In this document: positions 52,706-62,600 of the stretch, piece after piece | Layout: each line of letters opens with the position of its first letter | Numbering within the stretch: the first letter of the stretch is position 1 | The notes under the pieces: model-generated | The model's input: only the letters and a program-made list of their open reading frames with translations | What the model was told of the DNA's origin: nothing | Databases searched by the model: none | Origin: CAVVMA01 sp963788205 | GTDB taxonomy: Bacteria > Desulfobacterota > Binatia > Binatales > Binataceae | Length of the DNA: 64,000 nucleotides | Direction of reading: 5' to 3' | Assembly: GCA_963788205.1 (NCBI GenBank) | Contig: CAWBGG010000002.1 | Coordinates: 930,001-994,000 of the forward strand | Made by a program: the position numbers and the translations under genes

Positions 52706-53806
52706 TCAATCGAGTTGGCCGAGCACCCATGCGACGGTGTCTTCGGGCAGGTCGGGGATACGCGCCATGAACTCGGCGACGTCTTCTCCAACCACCCTGC
52801 CGCCCAGGTTCTCGCGCAGGACTTCAAGAAAGCGTCCGGCCAGGCGCTCGCTCAGCAGGCCGCACCGCTTGAGAGTCGGGATGACGAATCCCTGGACGGG
52901 ACCCAGCCGCCGACCGCGCTGTCTATTACGGTTGAGCTCGTCGCGCTCGCGCTGGGCACAGGCCAGCAACTCGGCGGTGTCGATACCGGTCTCGGCCCAG
53001 CTCTGCATCAGCGAGCTCATGAATCCCGCCTGATTGCGGCCGCCGATCAGCGCATAGGCCGCCTCGAAGGCGAAGTCTTCAAGCTCCTCGCGCTCGGCCC
53101 GCGAAAGGCAGGGGACGCATCGGTCGACGTATTGCACGCCATAGGCGTGATGGCGCGACTCGTCACGCGCGACGTAGGTCAGGAGATCCTTGAGCAACGG
53201 CTCCTGGGTGAGATTGCGCATCTCGCGGAAGCTGTAGAGCGCCAGACCCTCGACGACGATCTGCATCCCGACGAGCTTCTTGGGCCAGTCGCCGGTCTGC
53301 AAGGTGCTGTCGAGCACGCCCTTCAGGTTGGGCGCGATCGGCCGCACCATGTCGAGCTTGTCGATATAGCGGGCGAAGACCTCGACGTGGCGCGCCTCGT
53401 CCATGGTCTGGGTCGCGGCGTAAAACTTGGCGTCGGTATGTGGCACGGCGTTGACGAGCTGCGCCGCGACCATCAAGGCGCCCTGCTCGCCGTGCAGAAA
53501 GTTGCTCAGCCGGAAGCCCGCCATCCGCTTCTTCAGCTCCCAGACCGTCTCTTCGTTGAGCGAGCGCCAGTATGAAGTCTGTTCGATCGGAAAGCCGATT
53601 CCGAGCGGCGTGTCGGCCAGCGCGGCGTGATCGATCGGCCGGTCCCAGTTGAGATCGCGCTCGGCGATCCATTGGGCTTCGGCAGCCTTGACGTACAGAC
53701 GGCGCAGCTCCTCGACCTCGGAACCGTAGTTCCACTGGTAGACGACCTGCATCGCGGTATCGAAGCCGGGTTCCTGGGTCGCCGGCGTGATGCTAAATTC
53801 ACTCAT
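52706..53806 (-). CDS. ferritin-like diiron protein
   Basis: 366 residues from ATG 53806. Four-helix diiron pattern: Glu in FLHGEQGAL, DEARHVEVF (Glu-X2-His), Glu in QIVVEGLALYSF, and RDESRHHAYG (second Glu-X2-His). Such R2-like proteins oxygenate or desaturate organic substrates or aryl amines; the substrate is not evident. No reductase partner nearby. Confidence 0.8.
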   Translation of the reverse strand: MSEFSITPATQEPGFDTAMQVVYQWNYGSEVEELRRLYVKAAEAQWIAERDLNWDRPIDHAALADTPLGIGFPIEQTSYWRSLNEETVWELKKRMAGFRLSNFLHGEQGALMVAAQLVNAVPHTDAKFYAATQTMDEARHVEVFARYIDKLDMVRPIAPNLKGVLDSTLQTGDWPKKLVGMQIVVEGLALYSFREMRNLTQEPLLKDLLTYVARDESRHHAYGVQYVDRCVPCLSRAEREELEDFAFEAAYALIGGRNQAGFMSSLMQSWAETGIDTAELLACAQRERDELNRNRQRGRRLGPVQGFVIPTLKRCGLLSERLAGRFLEVLRENLGGRVVGEDVAEFMARIPDLPEDTVAWVLGQLD

Positions 53807-53988
53807 AGTCGTGCTTCCTCGCGGCGCGGATAGTGGCGCATCGCGCCCGTACTTCGGTCGCATCGCGAATTGTGCGGCAACCCGGCGCAGGAATCAAATC
53901 GACGGGTGACCAGACGGTAGCGTCCCGCGTGAACAGCGCGTGAATCGCGTGCGCGTCGCGGCATTCTGCCACGAGATGGAGAGTCGGA

Positions 53989-54063
53989 TGGAGCGGGCGA
54001 CCGGGGTCGAACCGGCAACGTCCAGCTTGGGAAGCTGGCATTCTACCGCTGAATTACGCCCGC
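53989..54063 (-). tRNA. tRNA-Gly(CCC)
   Basis: Full cloverleaf on the minus strand: acceptor GCGGGCG/CGCCCGC, anticodon stem CCAGC/GCTGG around TTCCCAA (anticodon CCC), T loop TTCGACC, discriminator T, and genome-encoded CCA. Confidence 0.93.
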
Positions 54064-54159
54064 TCTTGGGGCGAAGTCTAGGACCGACTGTAGGCGAGTG
54101 TCAATTCGACGCGGGCGCGACGATGCGACTGCGAGCCCTGGCGCAGCGGCCTGACGTGC

Positions 54160-55017
54160 CTACTGCGCGGCGGCGAAGCGAAACCCGCTCCCCTTCGACA
54201 CGATTTTACCGCAAGTCGGCCCGCCGAAATGCGTGCCGAGCACCAACACGTCGCGATCGACGTAGCGCTCGACGAAAGCGCGCCGCGTCTTTGCGGCCTG
54301 CGCGCCGTCGCTGTCGAAGTTGTCCTTCCATTCCGGATAGGCGAACTGAACCGGATGATGCACCATGTCGCCGGTGATCACTGCCTCATGCCCCTGGCTC
54401 GAAATCCGTACGCTATGATGGCCGGGCGTATGGCCGGGAGTCGGCTCCAGGCGCACCTCATCGGTGATCCGGTAGGTCGAGTCCACCAACTCGGCCATCC
54501 CGCAGTCTACCACCGGCCGTACCGAGTCATCGACCAGGACGCGCGCGTCGGCGTCGTCGAACTTCGACCAGAAGTCCCACTCGACGCCGCCGATCACGTA
54601 ACGCGCGTTGGGAAACGTCGGCACCCACTTGCCGTCCTTCAGCATCGTATTCCATCCGACGTGATCGACGTGCAGATGAGTGCAGACCACGGCGTCGATC
54701 GCCTCGCGCGCGTAGCCGGCCTTCTTCAGATTGTCGAGGAAGGGCAGATTGAGCTTGCTCCACCTCGGATTCGAGCGCGGCTTGTCGTTGCCGATGCAGG
54801 TGTCGACGATGATCCGTTTGCCCAGCGACTCGATCACGAGCGCATGGATACTCATCCTGGTTCTTCCCGTCTCGTCTATGAAATAAGGTGCGAGCCAGTC
54901 GGCTTCCTTATGCAGGTTCTCGGGCGTCGCGTCGGGAAGTATCCAGGTGCCGCGCCATGCGCCCTCGCTCTCCACAAAGCGGGTGATCTTCACGTCGCCT
55001 ATTTGCCATCGGTTCAT
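54160..55017 (-). CDS. MBL-fold metallohydrolase
   Basis: 285 residues. Metal motif THLHVDHVGWN (about 112-122), PTPGHTPGHHSV, ITGDMVHHPVQ, and a late His in LGTHFGGP. Likely two-zinc hydrolase of the lactonase/glyoxalase II-like kind. Substrate unknown. Confidence 0.88.
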   Translation of the reverse strand: MNRWQIGDVKITRFVESEGAWRGTWILPDATPENLHKEADWLAPYFIDETGRTRMSIHALVIESLGKRIIVDTCIGNDKPRSNPRWSKLNLPFLDNLKKAGYAREAIDAVVCTHLHVDHVGWNTMLKDGKWVPTFPNARYVIGGVEWDFWSKFDDADARVLVDDSVRPVVDCGMAELVDSTYRITDEVRLEPTPGHTPGHHSVRISSQGHEAVITGDMVHHPVQFAYPEWKDNFDSDGAQAAKTRRAFVERYVDRDVLVLGTHFGGPTCGKIVSKGSGFRFAAAQ

Positions 55018-55182
55018 TGCGATCTCCTTAGCTGATGGGAATTGCGCAATCCCGGGTGTAACGACAATAGCCCAGCACGCCGCCGCAATAGAAGATTCAG
55101 CGCGAAAGATTCAGCGTTAAGTTGGCGCGGCCCGACTGGGCGGGTAGTTTACAGGGATGAAGCTCGTGCCGGTCGATTCGCG

Positions 55183-55995
55183 ATGAAAATCGCCGCGCGC
55201 CCACCGATCGCGATCCTCACCGACTTTGGCTACCGCGACCATTATGTTGGCGCGATGAAGGCGGTGATCGCGTCGATCGCGCCCGCCGCGACGGTGATCG
55301 ACATCGCGCACGGCGTGCCGCCACAGGCCGTGACCGCGGGTGCGCTCGCGTTACGGGAGAGCTGGCGATTCTTTCCGAAGGGCACGGTGTTCCTGGCGGT
55401 GGTCGATCCGGGCGTGGGAACCGCGCGCCTTCCGATCGCGATCGAAACCCAAGCCGGCGCGCGCTTTGTCGCGCCCGACAACGGGCTGGCGTGGCCCGCG
55501 GCCGAGCAGGCGGGATTCCGGCGCGCAGTCGAACTGCGATCGGCGCGCTACCGGATAGCGCCCGTCAGCGCGACCTTTCACGGACGCGACATCTTTGCGC
55601 CCGCCGCAGCGTGGCTATGGCGCGGTGCGCGGATCGCCGGCTTTGGCCCGCACGTGAAGCAAATCACGCGGCTCGAAATAACGGGCGCGATCCGGCAAGG
55701 ACGCAAGCTTGGCGGCGCCGTGATCTACGTCGATCACTACGGCAACCTCGTCACCAACATCGACCGCGAAAGTCTGGCGCGCTTCGCTTCTTCCTTCCTT
55801 GCCGGGGAGCTTTCGGTTAGGATCGGTCGCAGCACGCCGATCAGGATCCTCAAGGCCTACGGCGAGGCCCGCAAAGGCGCACCTCTCGCGGCGTTCGGAA
55901 GTTTCGAGCTACTGGAAATCGCGGTGCGTGACGGCAGCGCGGCGGAAAAGTTCGGCGCGCGCGAAGGCGCCAGAGTCTGGGTGACGAAGGGATAG
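55183..55995 (+). CDS. SAM hydroxide adenosyltransferase (DUF62 family)
   Basis: 270 residues from ATG 55183. ILTDFGYRDHYVGAMKAVIASIAP, DIAHGVPPQAV, VFLAVVDPGVGT, FVAPDNGL, HGRDIFAPAAAWL, and YVDHYGNLVTNI follow the chlorinase/fluorinase family. Members without the halide loop cleave S-adenosylmethionine with water to adenosine and methionine. Confidence 0.9.
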   Translation: MKIAARPPIAILTDFGYRDHYVGAMKAVIASIAPAATVIDIAHGVPPQAVTAGALALRESWRFFPKGTVFLAVVDPGVGTARLPIAIETQAGARFVAPDNGLAWPAAEQAGFRRAVELRSARYRIAPVSATFHGRDIFAPAAAWLWRGARIAGFGPHVKQITRLEITGAIRQGRKLGGAVIYVDHYGNLVTNIDRESLARFASSFLAGELSVRIGRSTPIRILKAYGEARKGAPLAAFGSFELLEIAVRDGSAAEKFGAREGARVWVTKG

Positions 55996-56004
55996 CGGAT
56001 TTCG

Positions 56005-57102
56005 ATGGGCGAAGTAACGGCTGAAAAACAGTCCGCTCCGGTCCTTACCGAGATTCCGCGCTACCAGGCTCCGCCGGCCGCGTCCACGACCGGGCTCGCA
56101 GTGGCCGGCACTGGCGGCATCCCGGCCCTCAACGCAGCGCTGTTTTTCGTGACCCTTGTCACCACCACGATGGCGGGCGCGTACATGGCGGGCGCGAACC
56201 TGACGCTCGACACTGGGGCGGACCATCCGGTGCTGGAGCTGGCGCGCAACCTCGCGATGGGTCTTACCTTCTCGATTCCGCTGATGACGATCTTGCTGTG
56301 CCACGAGATGGGCCACTATCTGACCGCGCGGCACAACCGGGTGAGCGCTTCATTGCCCTATTTCCTCCCGGCACCCTACCCTTCACTGTTCCTCATCGGC
56401 ACCTTCGGCGCCTTTATCCGGATCAGATCGCGGCCGGCGTCGCGTCCGCAGATCTTCGATATCGGAGCCGCGGGACCATGGGCGGGCGCGATCATTGCGG
56501 TGCCGATGGTGATCCTCGGGCTACGACTTTCCGACATCGCACCGCTTGATAGCAGCGGCGGCTTGCAACTGGGCAACTCGCTGCTCTTCCTGGGACTCTC
56601 GCGATGGGTGCTGGGAGTCGATCCCAACAGCGTATCGATCAACCTGCATCCAGTCGCTTTCGCCGGATGGCTCGGGCTGTTCGTGACCGCCCTGAATCTG
56701 CTGCCGGTGGGACAACTGGACGGCGGGCACGTGATTTACGCCCTGTTCGGCGGGCGCCTGCACCGGCTGATCTCGCGAGTGTTCGTGCTCGGCGGCTTTT
56801 TCACGGTTATAGCGTCGATCGCGCTGCATCTTAGCTTCTGGGGCGGATGGCTGCTGTGGGCTGTGCTACTGGTCGCGCTGGGACTCGGCCATCCTTCCAC
56901 TACCGATTCGACCACGCCGCTAGGCCCAAGCCGGCGCATCGCCGCCTGGATGACGATCGCGCTGTTCATCGCGACATTTTCACCGGTGCCGATCAGCTTC
57001 AGTCCGCCGCAGCCCGAGACTCCCGACTCGAAAGCCGTCGAGGTTCATTACGTGTATCCCGGCGGCCAGCCCCGGATGCATCTGCCCGTGACCAGGCTCT
57101 GA
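56005..57102 (+). CDS. site-2 protease family protein (M50)
   Basis: 365 residues with about seven hydrophobic segments. Zinc motif LLCHEMGHYLTARHN (HEXXH) and LLPVGQLDGGHVIYAL (the third ligand Asp) are the M50 hallmarks. The C-terminal 50 residues are probably outside the membrane. Target unknown; starts nine bases after the SAM enzyme. Confidence 0.9.
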   Translation: MGEVTAEKQSAPVLTEIPRYQAPPAASTTGLAVAGTGGIPALNAALFFVTLVTTTMAGAYMAGANLTLDTGADHPVLELARNLAMGLTFSIPLMTILLCHEMGHYLTARHNRVSASLPYFLPAPYPSLFLIGTFGAFIRIRSRPASRPQIFDIGAAGPWAGAIIAVPMVILGLRLSDIAPLDSSGGLQLGNSLLFLGLSRWVLGVDPNSVSINLHPVAFAGWLGLFVTALNLLPVGQLDGGHVIYALFGGRLHRLISRVFVLGGFFTVIASIALHLSFWGGWLLWAVLLVALGLGHPSTTDSTTPLGPSRRIAAWMTIALFIATFSPVPISFSPPQPETPDSKAVEVHYVYPGGQPRMHLPVTRL

Positions 57103-57107
57103 CGCGC

Positions 57108-57583
57108 GTGGCTCGCCCGACCTGGGACCAGTATTTCATGACGATCACGCGGCAGGTCGCCGAGCGTTCGACCTGCCTGCGCGCCAAGGTCGGCGCCGTG
57201 ATCGTCCGCGACCGCAATATCCTGGCCACTGGCTACAACGGCTCGCCGCCGGCCTGCCGCATTGCATCGAGCCCGGCGTCGGATGCCTGATCTACAAATC
57301 GCATACGCCCGACGGCGAGGTCGAGGAGAATTGCTATCGCACGATTCACGCCGAGATGAACGCGATCACCCAAGCCGCCAAGAACGGCGCCGCCATTCGT
57401 GACGCCGACATCTACGTTACGCACACGCCCTGCATCCAGTGTCTCAAGGTCCTGATCAACACCGGGATCCGCACGGTCTTTTACGAGCAACCATACAAGC
57501 TGCAAACGGTCGCTGAATTACTGAAATACGCCCGCATTCGCCTGGTTCAGGTGACGCCGGAGAAAGCCGATGTGCCCGGATAA
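57108..57583 (+). CDS. deoxycytidylate deaminase (frameshifted)
   Basis: About 158 residues after frame repair, from GTG 57108. RPTWDQYFMTITRQVAERSTC and VGAVIVRDRNILATGYNGSPP, then the frame breaks at 57251-57252, where the expected GLPHCIEPGVGCLIYKS is one base out; one missing G restores it. Zinc motifs in the second part are intact: RTIHAEMNAI (His-Ala-Glu) and THTPCIQCLK (Pro-Cys-X2-Cys). It converts dCMP to dUMP. Confidence 0.88.
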
Positions 57584-58085
57584 TACGCCCCCGGATGAAG
57601 CGCCGCGCGCGTGCGGAATTTGCGGGTTGATCGAACGGATTCGGAGCGGAGCATTTCCGGATTTCATCGCCGAGCTGCCCCATTCGTTCGTTGTTCTCGG
57701 CGCGATGCAATTCTATCGCGGCTACTGCGTGGTGTTCGCGAAGCTGCACGCCACCGAGTTGCATCTGATGCCGCCGGCGGAAGCTCGCGCGCTGTTCGAC
57801 GAGACTATCGCAGTCGGCGCGGCGATCGCGGCGGTGGTCAAGCCGTTGAAGCTGAACCATGACTGCCTCGGCAACGCCGAGCCGCACGTTCATTGGCACA
57901 TCTTTCCGCGCTACCTGACCGATTCGATGCGCCGTTTTCCTATCTGGACACGCCCTGAGGCCGAGCGCTCTATCACGCTCTCCGAGCGCGATCGCGATGA
58001 GCTAATCGTCGCGCTCCGATTGGAGTTGGCCAGGCTGGTTCCGCAAGCGCGCTTCGTGCCGCAACGCCAGGTCGTTGGCTCGTAG
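57570..58085 (+). CDS. HIT-family protein
   Basis: 171 residues. NAEPHVHWHIFPRY (His-X-His-X-His) identifies a histidine-triad nucleotide hydrolase or transferase; the N-terminal CGICGLIERI segment may bind zinc. Overlaps the dCMP deaminase gene by 14 bases. Confidence 0.9.
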   Translation: MCPDNTPPDEAPRACGICGLIERIRSGAFPDFIAELPHSFVVLGAMQFYRGYCVVFAKLHATELHLMPPAEARALFDETIAVGAAIAAVVKPLKLNHDCLGNAEPHVHWHIFPRYLTDSMRRFPIWTRPEAERSITLSERDRDELIVALRLELARLVPQARFVPQRQVVGS

Positions 58086-58365
58086 CACCGTCCTCGCTCT
58101 GATCGCCGCGATGGCCGCGCTCGTCACCGCGGGATGCCATCAGCGCGTGTTGCCGGAGCACGATACTTACGCCGGTCAGCTCTACGCCAACCGCTGCGGC
58201 CAGTGTCATGCGCCGTTCAATCCGCGCGCGCTGACGCCCGCGATGTGGCAGGTGCAGGTCGCTGCGATGCAGGACAAGATGCGCGCCGCCGGCATCGCAC
58301 CCCTCACCTCCGAACAGAGCGCGACCATAATGGATTACCTGACTCGCAACGCCGGCGCGCAGTGA
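58075..58365 (+). CDS. small cytochrome c-like lipoprotein
   Basis: 96 residues from TTG 58075, overlapping the HIT gene. Lipobox VTAGC near residue 20, then haem-binding CGQCH (CXXCH). The distal Met is likely in the MWQVQVAAMQDKM stretch. Periplasmic electron carrier or a domain-like remnant; partner unknown. Confidence 0.8.
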   Translation: MARSTVLALIAAMAALVTAGCHQRVLPEHDTYAGQLYANRCGQCHAPFNPRALTPAMWQVQVAAMQDKMRAAGIAPLTSEQSATIMDYLTRNAGAQ

Positions 58366-58862
58366 CACCCATGGCCAACGTAGCCCCGCGGCGTGCGCGC
58401 CCCGATGACGCGCAGAAACTTGCCGAGGTTCATACGACGGCGCGGCGCGTCTCGATTCCCTTTTTGCCGCGCCTCCATACCGACGAAGAGACCGTGCGCT
58501 GGATCAGCGAGCTTGTGCTGCCCGCGATGGAAGTCTGGGTCGCCGAGGTGGCGGAAAGCATTCCCGGCCACTCCGTGACGAATGAGATCGCCGGCTATCT
58601 CGCGCTCGAAGGCGAGCTGATCGATCAACTCTACATCCTGCCGCGATGGCAGCGGCGCGGCGTCGGGACTGTGTTGCTTGACCAGGCCCGGCAACTGCGG
58701 CCCGAGCGGCTGAGACTGTATTGCTTCGCGATGAACGCGCCGGCGCGCGCATTCTATGAGGCGCGCGGCTTCGTCCCGATTGCGTTCACCGACGGAGAAC
58801 GCAACGAGGAAAAACTTCCCGACGTGCTCTACGAATGGGCGGCGCGCACCGACCGCGCTTGA
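58362..58862 (+). CDS. GNAT-family N-acetyltransferase
   Basis: 166 residues from GTG 58362, in a GTGA overlap with the cytochrome gene (ATG 58371 also possible). Acetyl-CoA loop DQLYILPRWQRRGVGTVLL and NAPARAFYEARGFVPI are standard. Substrate unknown. Confidence 0.88.
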   Translation: MTPMANVAPRRARPDDAQKLAEVHTTARRVSIPFLPRLHTDEETVRWISELVLPAMEVWVAEVAESIPGHSVTNEIAGYLALEGELIDQLYILPRWQRRGVGTVLLDQARQLRPERLRLYCFAMNAPARAFYEARGFVPIAFTDGERNEEKLPDVLYEWAARTDRA

Positions 58863-58897
58863 TCAGCAATCTGCCGCCCCGTCAGGCCTGCGCCCGT

Positions 58898-59350
58898 TCA
58901 CCGCGAGAGCGAATGGCGCACGGTTTGCAAAATATGGACGAAGTCGCGCACGCTGCGCACCTCGCCCATCAGCGCCACCTGCGAGAGCATTTCCATCTCC
59001 GCTTTGCTGACCGCGTTGGCGCGCAGCAGGCGCTCGTCCTTGCTGAACTCCTCCCAGGCCGAATTCCCGCCCGGCTTGGCCTGCTGGAGCAGGGCCCGCG
59101 CTTCGGGGTTGGCCAGGAAAAACAATTCACTGCGGTCGAGTCCCAGCACGTCGGCAAGCTTGGTAACGGTGGCGTCCGAGGGCCGGCGCTTGTTGGCCTC
59201 CAGATGGCCCACGAACGGAATTGAGGTCTCGATCTGGCCGGCCACCTCCTCCTGGGTCAGCTCCAACTGCCGGCGCCGCTCCCGTATGACTTCACCGAAG
59301 CTCCGCGTCTTGCCGTTCTTTTGAGGATTCATGCGCTGATCTCGCTCCAT
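58898..59350 (-). CDS. XRE-family transcriptional regulator
   Basis: 150 residues from ATG 59350 with GAGGA upstream. Helix-turn-helix: IRERRRQLELTQEEVAGQIETSIPFVGHLEANKRRPSDATVTKLADVLGL. The C-terminal 60 residues are a possible sensor or dimer segment. Divergent from the kinase gene at 59666; it may regulate it. Confidence 0.88.
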   Translation of the reverse strand: MERDQRMNPQKNGKTRSFGEVIRERRRQLELTQEEVAGQIETSIPFVGHLEANKRRPSDATVTKLADVLGLDRSELFFLANPEARALLQQAKPGGNSAWEEFSKDERLLRANAVSKAEMEMLSQVALMGEVRSVRDFVHILQTVRHSLSR

Positions 59351-59665
59351 GAAAGTCCTCGCCGCGTGCGGGCGGTCCGAGGTAGCTGATATTTAACCAA
59401 TAGGCGCGAAATAATGCAACTAGTATAATCAGCGCGCGCCCACGAGCGTCATGGCGGTGCATGTGCCCGTGCCGAAAAGCGGCCATTAGACGGGGAAGGC
59501 CGGTCGTTTCGGTTTCGCGCTGTTTATGACCGTCTGTTTCGCTAAAGCTACATCCGGGCAGAGCGGATTCTGTGGGCGTGGTCGCTTATGGCTCGTCTTG
59601 ATTGGTTAATTCCCCGGATTTGCGGTTGTTTGCGCAGGCATCGTTCTTGCGCATCCACAATCGCG
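59351..59665. other. divergent promoter region, XRE regulator and hybrid kinase
   Basis: About 300 bases, AT-rich around 59385-59430. A perfect TATAAT lies at 59424-59429 on the plus strand but has no good -35. On the minus strand TTGCAT, 17 bases, TTAAAT (about 59418-59390) could drive the regulator. No gene seen. Confidence 0.4.
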
Positions 59666-62600
59666 ATGAGTCTCGTCCGAATGTCCAACGCAGACGCCCA
59701 GGAAGGCTGGGGGCAGATCGAGAGCGCGCTGACAGCATCCGCCACCCCGGGCGCCGACCAATTCGATCCGAAGATCGGAGAACGCCGCTGGATCTTGCGG
59801 CTCCTGAGACTCGGCTTTGGGGTCTCGATCATCTCTAACGCCGCTCTGGTCTTCGAGAATTACGTCTTCCTGCCCCCGGAACGGGCGGAGTCGGCGCTTC
59901 CGTATGGCGCGCTCGCCGTCGCGGTCTCGATCATTGCGGGCGTATGGAGTTTCGCACCAAGCTTTCCGGCGCGCTGGAAAACCATCACCTTCGGCTTCTG
60001 CGTGATAATGGTCGCGGGATGGACCGGTTCGACGGTGAGCGCCGGCGTGCAGTCTGGCCTGTTCGCCTCGGTGCTGGTCCTCCTGATGGCGACCTGCTGT
60101 CTGACCCCCTGGGGGGTCGGATGGCAGGCGGCGCTGACCGGATGGTGTATCACCTGCTGTGCGGTCGACACCTTGCTGGTCGGAACAAGAATGCCTGTGA
60201 CCGGCTACCTGTGGGTCGATCTGCTGAGCGCCGCGGTCGTGAGCCTTTTAAGCAGCCGTCTGTGGGAGAAGCGGCGCACGAACCTAGAGCATACCGACGA
60301 CCAACTGCGCGCCGAGATTTACTGGCGCGAGGCGGTGGAGCGCACGCTGCTGCAAAACGAGGAGACGCTGCGCAAGGCGCTTGACGCCAATCTCGATTCG
60401 GTCGAGATCATCCGGCTCTCCGACCAACGTTACATTTACGTCAACGAAGCGTTCTTGCGGCGCGGCCTTACGCGCGAGCAAGTGCTGGGCAAGTCGATCG
60501 GCGAACTGAGTCTGCGTGAAAGCAACGAGGACCTGGAAAAATTTCTTGCGACGTTGTCGGCCCAGGGCTTTGTCCGAAACATGGAAGTCGACATTCGTAT
60601 GGAGGACGGCGCGATCGAGCGCCATCTGATCTCCTCGGTGGTGGTCGACCTGGCCGGCGAGAAGTGCGCGATCTCGATCTCGCGCGACGTGACCGAGCTC
60701 AAGCAGGTCCAGACCGACCTGATGGCGACCGTCGCCGAGCTGCAAAAGACCCAGCGGCGCCTGAAAGCCGAAATCCGCAAGCGCGAACGGACCATCGTGG
60801 AGCGCGAGCGCGCCGAAAGCCAGCTCCGCCAGAGCGAAGACAAGCTTCGCAAAATCTTCGAGGCCTGCCCCGACACTATCTGTATCAACCGGATGTCGGA
60901 CGGGAGCTACGTGGAGTGCAACAACGAGTTCTTTAACGCGGGCTACACCCGGCAGGATCTGGCCTCCGCGTCTTCCGAAACGCTGGGCGTGTGGGCCAAG
61001 CCCGAGCAGTTCACCGCGTTGATCGGTCTGCTCAGGACCAGTGGCGTAGTGCGCAACATGGAGGCGGACTTCCAGCTCAAAGATGGTTCCGTACACCCCT
61101 GCCTCATTTCGGGCGCGGTCGTCGAGCTCGACGGCGAGCAGTGCGTGGTCACTTTCACCACCGACATCGCCCGGCTCAAGCGCACCGAGCGCGAGCTGAT
61201 CACCGCGCGGGAAGCCGCACTGGCCGCGTCGCGCGCCAAGTCCGAGTTTCTGTCCAGCATGTCGCACGAGATTCGCACCCCGATGAACGCGATTCTCGGC
61301 ATGGCCGACCTGCTCGCCGAGACTCCGCTCGCCTCCGACCAGCAGCGCTACGTGAACACGATGATCAGCAACAGTAACGCCCTGCTCGACCTGATCAACG
61401 GAATCCTGGATCTGGCCAAGGTCGAAAGCGGCAAGCTCCATCTGGAGGAAAACGAATTCGATCTCGATGACCTGGTGGGACGCGCGATGGAAACCCTGAG
61501 CGTGCGCGCCAACGAGAAGAAGCTGGAGCTAACGACCCGGATGCTTCCCGAAGTGCCGGCCCGGCTGGTGGGCGACGCGCTCCGGCTGCGCCAAGTGCTG
61601 ATCAATCTGGTCGGCAACGCGATCAAGTTCACGCAGCGCGGCGAAGTGGCCCTGACCATCGAGAACGCCGGCGACGAGGACGGCAGGCGGCTGCTGCGTT
61701 TCTCGGTGCGCGACACCGGCATCGGAATCGCGCCCGAAAAGCTCGACTCGATTTTTCAGACCTTCACCCAGGCCGACTCCTCGATGACCCGCAAATACGG
61801 CGGAAGTGGACTCGGCCTGGCGATTGCGCGCCGGCTGGTCGAGTTAATGGGCGGAACGATTTGGGTGGAAAGCGTGCTTGGCCAGGGCAGCACGTTCTTC
61901 TTCACCGCCCGGCTCGGAATTCCTGAGGAAGCCGACGCGACGGCGCTGCCGTCGTCGGACTTGAGCGGGCTTCGCGTGCTGATCGTGGACGACAACGCCA
62001 CCAACCGCCTGATTCTCAACGAGCTGCTGGTCGCGGCCCGTGCCGATACCACCGAGACCGCCACCGGGGCCGAAGCGCTCGCCGAAGCCGGCCGCGCCTG
62101 TGCGGCAGGCCGGCCCTACGGTCTGGTGCTGCTCGACTGCCGGATGCCCGAGATGGACGGTTTCGAGGTCGCCGAGCGCATGCGCCAGCAGCCCGGTGAC
62201 TATCATCCGACGATCGTGATGCTTACGTCCGATCATCTGAACCCGAAACTCGCCCGGCTTTCCGAATGCGGGATCGACGCCCTGGTAGTCAAGCCGGTGC
62301 GCCGCGTCGAGATGCTGCGGACGATTTCATCTGTCATAGGCAAGGCTCATACAGAGGAGGACCGACCCGTGAGTACCGCGCAAAACGGCGCCCCCGCGCC
62401 AGCCAACCGCGAGCTCAACATATTGTTCGCCGAAGACTCGCCCGATAATCGGCTGCTGGTGCAAGCTTATCTCAAGGATCTTCCCTACTGCCTGGATGTA
62501 GCCGAGAACGGTCAGATCGCTTTGGACAAGTTCATGCAAGGCAAGTACGACCTGGTGCTGATGGACGTACAGATGCCCGTGATGGACGGCCACACCGCGG

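Noticed and set aside
53806..53985. Minus-strand frame with DAHAIHALFTRDATVWSPVD between tRNA-Gly and the diiron gene
   Set aside because: It slightly resembles a SnoaL/NTF2-like protein, but there is no start codon in a sensible place and it is too short to be certain.
53989..54063. tRNA-Gly as an island attachment site
   Set aside because: No integrase and no repeated tRNA 3' end was seen nearby.
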